Part shown: piece by piece, positions 51,558 through 58,870 of the stretch
How the letters are laid out: every line of letters begins with the position of its first letter
Position numbering within the stretch: the first letter of the stretch is position 1
Assembly (NCBI GenBank): GCA_035555675.1
Contig: DATMGH010000124.1
Span: 1-64,000 of the forward strand
DNA: 64,000 nucleotides
Reading direction: 5' to 3'
DNA from: Solirubrobacter sp035555675
GTDB lineage: Bacteria > Actinomycetota > Thermoleophilia > Solirubrobacterales > Solirubrobacteraceae
Position numbers and translations under genes: made by a program
The notes under the pieces: generated by a model
Database searches by the model: none
Seen by the model: the letters and a program-made list of their open reading frames with translations, nothing else
What the model was told of the DNA's origin: nothing

Positions 51558-51570
51558 AGTCGCAGTCTAT
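51556..51570. promoter_or_regulatory. LysR-type dyad ATAG-N7-CTAT (right copy)
   Basis: ATAGTCGCAGTCTAT covers the lysR start codon and lies 57 nt upstream of the rightward crotonase-like ATG (51628). Compared with the left copy the shared pattern is ATAG-k-CGC-r-G-k-CTAT. The near-equal distance to the two crotonase start codons supports a common regulator. Confidence 0.5.
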
Positions 51571-51627
51571 AGCGGGATCGGCGATGCGCCTTTCTCGACG
51601 GGCGCCGGCGCGCGTAGGCTGGCGGCG

Positions 51628-52326
51628 ATGGAGGGCAACGACCTGCTGGTCGATCGTCCGCGTGACGGCGTCCTGCGCCTGCGGCTGAACCGGCCGGAGC
51701 GGCGCAACGCGCTCGACGCCGCGCTGGTGGCGGCGCTGAGCGAGGCGCTCGCGCGGGAGGCGGCGCGGGTCGTGTTGCTGTGCTCGGCGTCCGCGGGCTG
51801 CTTCTGCTCGGGGGCGGACCTCAAGCTCGACGATCGCGCGCGGGCGATGGTCAGCGACGCGCTGTACGCGCTGTACGGGCAGATGCGGCGGCTCGAGGCG
51901 CCGATCGTGTGCGCTTTGAGCGGGCCGGCGGTGGGCGGTGGGGCGCAGCTGGCGATCGCGAGCGACCTGCGCGTCGCCGATCCGTCCGCGTGGCTGCGCT
52001 TCGTCGGGCCGGGCCACGGGCTCGCGGTCGGCGCCTGGCGGCTGCCGCGGTTGATCGGCGAGGGGCGCGCGGTCGACCTGTGCTTGACGGGCCGGCGCGT
52101 ACCGGCGGATGAGGCGCGCGCGATCGGGCTCGTCGACCGGGTCGGCGACGACGCGGTCGAGACCGGGCTCGCGCTCGCCTCCCAGCTCGCGGCGCTGGAC
52201 GCGGGCGCGGTCGCGCGCGTGAAGGCGCTCACAGGCGTCGCGTCCGACCTCCGCGCGCTCGAGCTGGAGGCCGCCGGCAACCGGCCCTGGAACGGCGCCG
52301 TCCCCGCGCACGGCCGGCCGGCATGA
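51628..52326 (+). CDS. Crotonase-fold protein lacking the usual catalytic glutamates
   Basis: 232 residues. Oxyanion-hole segments are present (CSGADLKL and LSGPAVGGGAQLAIASD), and the N terminus is LRLRLNRPERRNALDAALV. At the crotonase E144 position the protein reads RFVGPGHGL with no Glu, and the E164 position is Asp (GRAVDLCLTG). A hydratase is therefore unlikely; isomerase, hydrolase, lyase or decarboxylase chemistry of the superfamily is possible. It is slightly short (usual 255-260). The stop overlaps the amidase start (ATGA), forming a two-gene operon. Confidence 0.85.
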   Translation: MEGNDLLVDRPRDGVLRLRLNRPERRNALDAALVAALSEALAREAARVVLLCSASAGCFCSGADLKLDDRARAMVSDALYALYGQMRRLEAPIVCALSGPAVGGGAQLAIASDLRVADPSAWLRFVGPGHGLAVGAWRLPRLIGEGRAVDLCLTGRRVPADEARAIGLVDRVGDDAVETGLALASQLAALDAGAVARVKALTGVASDLRALELEAAGNRPWNGAVPAHGRPA

Positions 52327-53768
52327 ACCCGGCCCCCGACCCGCGCCCCCCTTCGCCGCCCACCGAGCCCGCTCCGCCACCCGGCCGCGGCGCGTCGCCG
52401 CCGCCGACCGCGTCCTCTCCGCCGCCCACCCGCGACGCGTCGCCGCCCGACGTCGCGCCGCTGTCGCTCTCGGCGCTCGTCGCCGCGCTCGCGGCCGGCG
52501 AGCTGTCGCCGGTCGAGGCGGTCGAAGCCAGCTTGGAGCGCTGCGCGGTCGCGCAGCGGTACGGCGCGTTCGTCGTCGTCGACGATGACGGCGCGCGGCG
52601 CGCCGCGCGGCGGCTCCGGCGGCAGGGCGGTGCGCTGCACGGCGTGCCGGTGGCGGTGAAGGATCTCGTCGACGTCGCCGGGCTTCCGACCGCCGCGGGC
52701 CGCGCGCGGGGGCGGGTGGCGGCGCACGACGCGGCGATCGTGGCCGCGCTGCGGGCGGCGGGCGCGATCGTGCTCGGCAAGACGCGGACCGACGAGCTCG
52801 GACTCGGCACGAGCACGCCCGGAGCCGTCGATCCTCGGGACCCGGAGCGGTCGGTCGGCGGGTCCAGTGGCGGCTCGGCGATCGCGGTCGCGGTCGGCGC
52901 CGCGGCCCTGGCCGTCGCCACCGACACGGCGGGCAGCGCCCGCATCCCGGCGGCGGCGTGCGGCGTCGCCGGGCTCTGCCCCTCCGCCAACGGCCTCCCG
53001 CGGGGCGGCGTGACGTCGACCGCACCGAGCTGCGACCGCGTCGGCCTGATCGCGGCGGGCGCCGACGACCTCGCCCTCGCCTGGCGCGCGCTCACGGGCC
53101 GCGGCTGGGCGCGCCCGAGCCGCGTGGTGACGCTCGCGCGCTCCGCGCTCGGGCCCGTGGACCCGGACCGCGCCGACGCCGCAGACCGCGCCGCCGCGGC
53201 GCTCGCCGGCGCGGCGTCCCTCGTCGACCGCGACTCGAGCCGCGATGACACGCCGCCTTGCGCCGGCCGCGCCGCCGCCGCGTCCCTCGTCGACCCGGAC
53301 CGCGCCGCCGCGGTCGTGCGCCTTGCCGCGCCGTCCCTCCGCGCGTTCGGCGCGCCCCGCGCGGTCCTCGTCACCGCCGAGGCCGCCGTGCGGCACCGCG
53401 CGACGGACGCCGAGGCGCCGGCCGTGCGCGCGCAGCTTGAGTACGGCGCGGCCGTGTCCGCCGGCGAGCTCGCCGCGGCGCGGCGAGCCCTCGACGATCT
53501 CGGTGCCGAACTGCGCCGGGGGATCGGGGACGGCGTGCTCGTCCTGCCGACGCTGCCGGGCCCGCCGCCGCGCTGGGACGAGATCGTCACCGTCGAGGAT
53601 CAGCTGCGCAGCATCGGCCGGTTGACGCGCCTGTGCGGGCCCGTCAACACGTCCGGGCTGGTCGCCGCGTCCGTGCCCTACGGCACCGACGCCGGCGGGC
53701 GCCCGCTCGCCGTGCAGCTCGTCGCCGCGAGCGAGGCCGCGGTGCTCGGCGCGGCGCTCGCCCTGTAG
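52323..53768 (+). CDS. Amidase signature family enzyme with Pro-rich N-terminal extension
   Basis: 481 residues. K113 (PVAVKDLVD), cis-Ser S181 (GGSSGGS) and nucleophile S205 (DTAGSAR) form the Ser-cisSer-Lys triad, so it should be active on amides or ureido groups. Residues 1-45 are a Pro/Ser/Ala-rich disordered extension. In about 270-345 a low-complexity Ala/Arg/Asp stretch with two AASLVD repeats looks like an internal duplication. The C-terminal half is otherwise as in AtzF/allophanate-hydrolase- and GatA-like enzymes. No gatB/gatC is near, so translation-related GatA is unlikely. It ends 12 nt from the convergent TetR gene. Confidence 0.88.
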   Translation: MNPAPDPRPPSPPTEPAPPPGRGASPPPTASSPPPTRDASPPDVAPLSLSALVAALAAGELSPVEAVEASLERCAVAQRYGAFVVVDDDGARRAARRLRRQGGALHGVPVAVKDLVDVAGLPTAAGRARGRVAAHDAAIVAALRAAGAIVLGKTRTDELGLGTSTPGAVDPRDPERSVGGSSGGSAIAVAVGAAALAVATDTAGSARIPAAACGVAGLCPSANGLPRGGVTSTAPSCDRVGLIAAGADDLALAWRALTGRGWARPSRVVTLARSALGPVDPDRADAADRAAAALAGAASLVDRDSSRDDTPPCAGRAAAASLVDPDRAAAVVRLAAPSLRAFGAPRAVLVTAEAAVRHRATDAEAPAVRAQLEYGAAVSAGELAAARRALDDLGAELRRGIGDGVLVLPTLPGPPPRWDEIVTVEDQLRSIGRLTRLCGPVNTSGLVAASVPYGTDAGGRPLAVQLVAASEAAVLGAALAL

Positions 53769-53780
53769 CGGGCGACGACG

Positions 53781-54359
53781 CTAGACCAGGCCGCGGACCG
53801 CGCGGTCGAGGTACGTGAGGTCGGCGGCCGCCGGCTCCCGGCCGGCGTGCCGCGCGGCGCCGACCACCAGGCTCTGGATCAGCTCGGCGACGAGCGGCCG
53901 ATCGCGTTCGGGCAGCCCGGCGGCCGCGAGCGTGTCCAGCAGCGGCTGCGTCATCCGCTGGTGCGCGGTCGACAGGCGCGCTCGCGCGGCCGGATCGAGC
54001 TCGGGCACGAGCGTGCCGATCCGGCGCATCAGCTCGTGCTCGGGGCAGGCGGCGTACTCGAGCTGGTCGCGCGCCCAGGCCACGATCCGGTCCTGCGGCG
54101 TTCCCGGCCGGTTCAGGATCGCCGTCGTGCGCTCGATCTGCCGCGGCACCTCCTGCTCGAACCAGCGCAGCAGGATGTGCGCCTTGTCCGGGAAGTAGCG
54201 GTACAGCGAGTTGCGGGCGAGGCCGATCCGGCCGGCGATGTCGGCCAGCGTCACGTGCTCGTAGCCGCGCTCGACGAACAGGGCGATGGCCGCGTTGAAG
54301 ACGGCGGCCTCCTGCTCGGCGACGTGCTCGGCGACGCTGGCGGCTTTGATCCGTGGCAC
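53781..54359 (-). CDS. TetR family transcriptional regulator
   Basis: 192 residues from GTG 54359, starting 1 nt before the upstream ATPase stop. HTH at about 28-60: YEHVTLADIAGRIGLARNSL then YRYFPDKAHIL. A C-terminal ligand domain follows. It is the third gene after the FtsX-like permease and LolD-like ATPase, so it probably represses the operon it belongs to. A pair of 11-bp dyads in the operon promoter (56127-56159) are good operator candidates. Confidence 0.9.
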   Translation of the reverse strand: MPRIKAASVAEHVAEQEAAVFNAAIALFVERGYEHVTLADIAGRIGLARNSLYRYFPDKAHILLRWFEQEVPRQIERTTAILNRPGTPQDRIVAWARDQLEYAACPEHELMRRIGTLVPELDPAARARLSTAHQRMTQPLLDTLAAAGLPERDRPLVAELIQSLVVGAARHAGREPAAADLTYLDRAVRGLV

Positions 54360-54360
54360 G

Positions 54361-55029
54361 TCAGGTCAGCCGGCCGTCCGCGAGGTGCAGGTGCACGTCC
54401 GCCTGCGACAGCGGCGCCTGGTCGTGGGTGACGATCAGCGTCGCGAGCTCGCGCTCGCGGGTCACGCGGGCGAGCAGGTCGCTCACCTGCTCGGCCAGCT
54501 CGGGGTCGAGCGCGGCCGTCGGCTCGTCGGCCAGCAGCACGCTGGGCTCGGCCATCAGGGCGCGGGCGATCCCGACCCGCTGGCGCTCCCCGCCGGACAG
54601 CTTGCCGGGCAGGGATCCCTCCTGCCCGCCGACGCCGAGGTCGGCGAGCAGCCCGCGGGCGCGCTCGGTCGCACCGTGGCGGCGGCCGAGCACGTGGGCG
54701 ACGAGTTGCAACTGCTCGAGCGCCGTCAGGTTCGGGATCAGGTTCGCGCTCTGGTAGACGATCCCGATTTGCCGGCCGCGCAGCCGGGTCCGGTGCCGCT
54801 CGCTCAGCGTCGCGGTCGGGTCGGCGTGCAGGAGCACCTCGCCGATCGCCGGCCGGCGCAGCAGGCCCGCGATCGACAGCAGCGTCGACTTGCCGCTGCC
54901 CGACCGGCCGGTGATCACGGTGATCTCGCCGGGGCGCAGGTCGAGGTCGACGCCGTCGAGCAGGACCCGTTCGCCGGTCCCGTCCGGGACGGCGGCGCGA
55001 ACGCCCCGCAGTGCGAGCGTGCCGCTCAC
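54361..55029 (-). CDS. MacB/LolD-type ABC transporter ATPase
   Basis: 222 residues from GTG 55029 (overlaps the permease stop). Walker A is GRSGSGKST, Q-loop VYQSANLIPNLTALEQLQL, signature LSGGERQRVGIARAL, Walker B VLLADEPTAALD, and the H-loop is IVTHDQAPLSQADV. Length and motif text place it with LolD/MacB-like ATPases that work with FtsX-like permeases in export or mechanotransmission. Encoded between its permease and the TetR regulator. Confidence 0.94.
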   Translation of the reverse strand: MSGTLALRGVRAAVPDGTGERVLLDGVDLDLRPGEITVITGRSGSGKSTLLSIAGLLRRPAIGEVLLHADPTATLSERHRTRLRGRQIGIVYQSANLIPNLTALEQLQLVAHVLGRRHGATERARGLLADLGVGGQEGSLPGKLSGGERQRVGIARALMAEPSVLLADEPTAALDPELAEQVSDLLARVTRERELATLIVTHDQAPLSQADVHLHLADGRLT

Positions 55030-56108
55030 GCTTCCACCCCGAGCGCGACGGACGGCTCGACCCGGGTGATGCGCCGCAGCGTCACCGCGCCCCCGATCAC
55101 GCCGGCGACGGCCAAAGTCACTGCCGCGCTGGTCACGCTCGTGGCGGAGAACCGCACGGGCACCGCGCCGCCGGACATCGCCGCGATCAGCGCGCCGCCG
55201 GCGAGCGTGCCGGCGGCGGTCGCGGCGACGACCACGACCGCGATCTGGACCAGCCCGTCACGGATGACGTACCCGCTCGACGCGCCCATCGCCTTGAGCA
55301 CGCCGACCTGGCGGGTCCGCTGCAGCGTCAGCACCGTGAAGAACGCGCCGACGATCAGCGCCGAGATCACCAGCAGGAACACGCGGATCATCGTCATCGT
55401 CTGCGTCTCCGCGGTGTACCCGGGGGAGCCCGCGTAGGCCGCCTGCTTGGTCAGCGTGTCGGTGCCGGCGAGCCGGTCGACCGCGGCCACGTCCGTGCCG
55501 CCGGGCACCCGCAGCGCGATCGCCGAGAACCGGCCCTTGGGGTCCGCGCCGTAGTTGATCGACCGCCACGTCGCCAGCGAGGTGAACGCCAGGTCCACGT
55601 GGCCGTAGGAGCCGGCGTACGTGAAGCCGAGCACCGGGAGCTCCACGCCGCTCCCGCCCATCTGGAAGCGGTCGCCGACGCGCACGCCCTGCTCCTCGAA
55701 CGCGTGCGAGAGCACTAGGCCGGGCGGGCCGGCGAGCGCCGCCCGGGCGTCCGCGCGCTCGACCAGGAAGCTGTCCGCGGGCACGCCGAACAGCGCGATG
55801 TCGATGCTCGCGCCCGCTTTGCCCGCCGCGTTGACGAACGCGACGCCGAGCGGCGACGCGGTCGCGTGCCGCTCCCACGTCCGCAGCTGGGATTCATCGA
55901 GCGTCGAGCGGGAGAACGTCGCCTGGGCGTGCGGCTCGAACGCCAGGTGATCGAACGGCAGGTCCCGGAGGCCCGACGTGCCCTGCTCGACCAGGCCGTC
56001 GCTCAGGCCGACCACGATCGTCGACAGCGCCGCGACCAGCACGACGACCAGGCCGACCAACCCGAACCGGCGCCACGACCGGCGCAGGTCCCGCACTGCC
56101 ACGAACAT
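55026..56108 (-). CDS. FtsX-like (MacB-type) ABC transporter permease
   Basis: 360 residues from ATG 56108. GTG 56114 is possible, but AGGGAA lies at a better distance from the ATG. An N-terminal helix (VGLVVVLVAALSTIVVGLSD), a large extracellular domain (about 45-235) and three C-terminal helices (VFLLVISALIVGAFFTVL to AAVTLAVAGVIGGAV) give the classic FtsX/MacB topology. Only one permease gene is present, so a homodimer is expected. It probably exports a toxic compound or remodels envelope lipoproteins under TetR control. Confidence 0.9.
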   Translation of the reverse strand: MFVAVRDLRRSWRRFGLVGLVVVLVAALSTIVVGLSDGLVEQGTSGLRDLPFDHLAFEPHAQATFSRSTLDESQLRTWERHATASPLGVAFVNAAGKAGASIDIALFGVPADSFLVERADARAALAGPPGLVLSHAFEEQGVRVGDRFQMGGSGVELPVLGFTYAGSYGHVDLAFTSLATWRSINYGADPKGRFSAIALRVPGGTDVAAVDRLAGTDTLTKQAAYAGSPGYTAETQTMTMIRVFLLVISALIVGAFFTVLTLQRTRQVGVLKAMGASSGYVIRDGLVQIAVVVVAATAAGTLAGGALIAAMSGGAVPVRFSATSVTSAAVTLAVAGVIGGAVTLRRITRVEPSVALGVEA

Positions 56109-56121
56109 CGTCACTTCCCTT

Positions 56122-56164
56122 TTGCCGACACGGTGTCGCCATCATAGCGACGCTGTGTCGGCAA
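56122..56164 (-). promoter_or_regulatory. Tandem TetR-type operator around a -10 box
   Basis: Outer arms TTGCCGACAC (56122-56131) and GTGTCGGCAA (56155-56164) are a perfect 10-bp inverted repeat. Inside are two copies of GACRC-N-GTGTC, at 56127-56137 and 56149-56159, 22 bp apart (two helix turns). TATGAT, a near-consensus -10, lies between them on the minus strand (56146-56141). Binding of the operon's TetR protein is inferred. Confidence 0.6.
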
Positions 56165-56175
56165 GCCTCGGCGCG

Positions 56176-56916
56176 CTAGGGCTTGCGGGCGCGGATGATC
56201 GCCGAGCCGGCGTGCCGGTGCACCCGGTGCGTGGGGCGGATCTCGACGTCGACCAGGCCCGCGTCGGCGAGCGCCTCGCGGAACTCGCGCTCGGTGAGCG
56301 CGCCGGCGATGCAGCCGGTGAACGCCGCCATGTCGGCGCGCGTCGCTTCGTCCATGTCCGGGTCGGCGATCACGTCGGAGACCGCGAACCGCCCGCCGGG
56401 CTTGAGCACCCGTGCCGCTTCCGCGAGCACGACGCGCTTGTCGGCGGCCAGGTTGATGACGCAGTTGGAGATCACGACGTCCACCGCGCCGGCCGGCAGC
56501 GGGATCTGCTCCAGGTAGCCCTTGACGAACTCGACGTTCTCCACGCCGGCCTGCGCGGCGTTCGCGCGGGCCAGGGCGAGCATCTCGTCGGTCATGTCGA
56601 GGCCGATCGCCTTGCCGGCCGGGCCGACCCGCCGCGCGGAGATCAGCACGTCCGCCCCGGCGCCCGAGCCCAGGTCGAGGACCGTCTCGCCCTCGCGCAG
56701 GTCGGCGACCGCGGTCGGGACCCCGCAGCCCAGCGACGCGTTGAGCGCCGACTCCGGCGCGTCGGCGTCCGTGTACAGCGCGCCGCCGAAGACCTGCTCG
56801 CCGTGCTCGTCGGTGGTGCTGACGCCGCAGCACCCGCCGCCGGTGGTGGCCGCCCGCGCGGCGGCGGCGTACTTCTCGCGCACCGTGTCGCGAATGTCAT
56901 GCGTCAGCTCAGCCAT
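56176..56916 (-). CDS. arsM: Arsenite S-adenosylmethionine methyltransferase
   Basis: 246 residues. The N terminus has TVREKYAAAA and the CC-containing GGGCCGVS. Further Cys positions typical of ArsM are in NASLGCGVP, VISNCVINL and FTGCIAGAL, three of which form the As(III) site in the family. The SAM-binding motif is VLDLGSGAGADVLI. It methylates arsenite. The start overlaps the ArsR stop by 13 nt, so the two are cotranscribed. Confidence 0.93.
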   Translation of the reverse strand: MAELTHDIRDTVREKYAAAARAATTGGGCCGVSTTDEHGEQVFGGALYTDADAPESALNASLGCGVPTAVADLREGETVLDLGSGAGADVLISARRVGPAGKAIGLDMTDEMLALARANAAQAGVENVEFVKGYLEQIPLPAGAVDVVISNCVINLAADKRVVLAEAARVLKPGGRFAVSDVIADPDMDEATRADMAAFTGCIAGALTEREFREALADAGLVDVEIRPTHRVHRHAGSAIIRARKP

Positions 56917-57173
56917 CGGGTCAACTCCTGGAACGCGTCTGGGGTGATCGAGTAGTAGGCCCACCGGTGGCGGCGCTGCACCGACACCAGGCCGGCGTCG
57001 GTGAGCTTCTTCATGTGGTGCGAGAGCAGCGGCTGGCGGATCCCGAAGAGCGCGATCAGCTCGCACTGGCACACCGGCTGCTCGCTGCGGCGGAGCACGT
57101 CGAGGATGCGGACCCGCAGCGGCTCGCCGAGCGTCTTGGCCACGGTCGCGATCCGCTCCGTGTCGACCGTCAT
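56904..57173 (-). CDS. arsR: ArsR/SmtB family metalloregulator
   Basis: 89 residues from ATG 57173; a longer frame starting at GTG 57242 would run through the operator. The winged helix includes LGEPLRVRILDVL and IRQPLLSHHMKKLTDAG. Cys residues in EQPVCQCELI, at the start of the HTH, give the CxC thiol site typical of As(III)/Sb(III)-responding ArsR proteins. The dyad CATATCA-N8-TGATATG covers its start codon. It overlaps arsM, so it should derepress arsenite methylation when arsenic is present. Confidence 0.93.
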   Translation of the reverse strand: MTVDTERIATVAKTLGEPLRVRILDVLRRSEQPVCQCELIALFGIRQPLLSHHMKKLTDAGLVSVQRRHRWAYYSITPDAFQELTRWLS

Positions 57174-57192
57174 ATCAATATCGACTGATATG
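57171..57192. promoter_or_regulatory. ArsR operator dyad
   Basis: CATATCA (57171-57177) and TGATATG (57186-57192) are exact inverted copies with an 8-nt spacer, in an AT-rich island of an otherwise very GC-rich region. The dyad overlaps the arsR start codon. Binding by ArsR at such dyads is well known for the family. Confidence 0.75.
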
Positions 57193-57238
57193 AGACGAAC
57201 CGTATCACCGACCGCCAGGCTCGCGACGTACCCGGCTC

Positions 57239-58060
57239 TCACCCGGCGGTGTAGGCACCGTCGACGGTGAGGTTGGCGCCGCTGACCCAGCGCGACTCGT
57301 CACCGGCGAGGAAGACGGCCATGTCGGCGACGTCCTCGGCGGTGCCGAGGTTGGGCCAGGGCGAGTTGTCGTGCAGGGTCCGGTTGAGCTCGGGGTCGTC
57401 GAGGAACGGGCGCACCATCGCGGTCGCGAGGAAGCCGGGGCAGATGGCGTTGACGTTGATGCGCTCGGGCGCGAAGTCGACCGCGAGCTGCCGGGTGAGG
57501 TTGACGACGGCGCCCTTGCTGGCGCAGTAGGCCGGCTCGGCCGCGAGCCCGACGAGGCCGCCGATGGACGCGATGTTGATGACCTTGCCGCGCGACTCGC
57601 CGCCCTCGTCAGGCTGAGCGAGCATCTGGGTGATGGCCGCCTTGCAGCCGAGGAAGACGCCCTTGGCGTTGACGGCCATCGTGAAGTCCCACTGCGCTTC
57701 GGTCTCGTCGACGATGGTGTGCAGCTCGGTGAAGACGCCGGCGTTGTTGACCATGATGTCCACGCGCCCGAAGGACTCGACCGCGGTGTCGATCAGCGCC
57801 TGGACCTGGTCGGCCTTGGTGGTGTCGCAGTCGCGGTATTCGGCGCCCACGCCGAAACCGGCGACGACTTCATCGGTGGGAACCTGGATGTCGCCCTCGT
57901 AGCCGCCTTCGCGCGCTTCGCGGCGGATGTCGGAGCAGACGACGCTGGCGCCTTCGCGGGCGAACGCGACGGCGATGGCGCGGCCGTTGCCCGAGCTGGA
58001 GCCGGTGACGACCGCGATCTTGCCGGCGAGGCGGCCGGCACCGGGCTGGATGCTGCTCAT
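57239..58060 (-). CDS. SDR family oxidoreductase with extended loop after beta2
   Basis: 273 residues. The NAD(P) motif is VTGSSSGNGRAIA, NNAGVFTELH is the NAG segment, Ser is in NIASIGGLVG and the catalytic pair is YCASK. After SDIR there is an insertion GGYEGDIQVPTDEV of about 20 residues that ordinary classical SDRs lack. The upstream neighbour has a similar one (GGFEDDIQTTTVEA). The C terminus is TVDGAYTAG. It is 12 nt from the sibling SDR gene, so both are in the same transcript with the alpha/beta hydrolase. A paired dehydrogenase role on one substrate set is likely. Confidence 0.9.
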   Translation of the reverse strand: MSSIQPGAGRLAGKIAVVTGSSSGNGRAIAVAFAREGASVVCSDIRREAREGGYEGDIQVPTDEVVAGFGVGAEYRDCDTTKADQVQALIDTAVESFGRVDIMVNNAGVFTELHTIVDETEAQWDFTMAVNAKGVFLGCKAAITQMLAQPDEGGESRGKVINIASIGGLVGLAAEPAYCASKGAVVNLTRQLAVDFAPERINVNAICPGFLATAMVRPFLDDPELNRTLHDNSPWPNLGTAEDVADMAVFLAGDESRWVSGANLTVDGAYTAG

Positions 58061-58072
58061 GCTGGGTTCCTC

Positions 58073-58870
58073 CTAGACCGAATAGCGGCAGAGCGTCTCG
58101 CCGCCGTCGACGCGGACGAGGTCGCCGTGGATGTAGCTGGACTCCTCGGACGCCAGGAAGACGGCCAGGGCCGCGATGTCCGCGGCCTCGCCCCAGCGCT
58201 TGAGCGGAATCGACTCGGTGAAGACCCGGTCGAAGTCCTTGTCGTCGACGAGCTCGCGCGTGAGGGCGGTCTTCGCGTAGGTCGGGCAGATGCCGTTGAC
58301 GCGGATGCCCTCGTGGCCGTACTCGATGGCCAGGCACCGGGTCAGGTTGGCCTGGGCGCCCTTGGACGTGTTGTAGACCGACTGGCGCGGGTGGCCCTGC
58401 AGGCCCGCGGTCGAGACGAGGTTGATGATGGTGCCGCCGTCGCCCTGCGCCAGGAACTGCCTGATCGCGGCCTGCGACGGGAACCAGGTGCCCTTGACGT
58501 TGACGGTGAAGCACGCGTCGAGGTCGGCCTCGCTGAACTCGTGCATGAGCTTGCCGCCGCGGTAGATGCCGGCGTTGTTCATGAGGATGTCCAGGCGCCC
58601 GAACCGCTCGACCGCCGCGGCGATCAGCGCGTCGGTCTGCTCGGGCCGGGTGACGTCGCAGCTCACGTAGACCGCGGTCCCGCCGTCGGCCTCGATCGCT
58701 TCGACCGTCGTGGTCTGGATGTCGTCCTCGAAGCCGCCGGGAAGCGGCTGCTCGCGGATGTCGCTGACCACGACCCGGGCGCCCTCGGCGGCGAACGCGC
58801 GCGCGATCGCGCGCCCGAACCCCGAGCTGGCGCCGGTCACGACCGCGACCTTGTCCTCCAGCCGGCTCAT
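58073..58870 (-). CDS. SDR family oxidoreductase, sibling of the adjacent SDR
   Basis: 265 residues. The NAD(P) motif is VTGASSGFGRAIA, NNAGIYRGGK is the NAG segment, Ser is in LVSTAGLQGHP and the catalytic pair is YNTSK. It carries the same type of insertion after beta2 (PGGFEDDIQTTTVEAIEADG) as the downstream gene, supporting local duplication. The C-terminal region SSYIHGDLVRVDGGETL is normal. Its ATG overlaps the stop of the alpha/beta hydrolase gene upstream. Confidence 0.9.
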   Translation of the reverse strand: MSRLEDKVAVVTGASSGFGRAIARAFAAEGARVVVSDIREQPLPGGFEDDIQTTTVEAIEADGGTAVYVSCDVTRPEQTDALIAAAVERFGRLDILMNNAGIYRGGKLMHEFSEADLDACFTVNVKGTWFPSQAAIRQFLAQGDGGTIINLVSTAGLQGHPRQSVYNTSKGAQANLTRCLAIEYGHEGIRVNGICPTYAKTALTRELVDDKDFDRVFTESIPLKRWGEAADIAALAVFLASEESSYIHGDLVRVDGGETLCRYSV

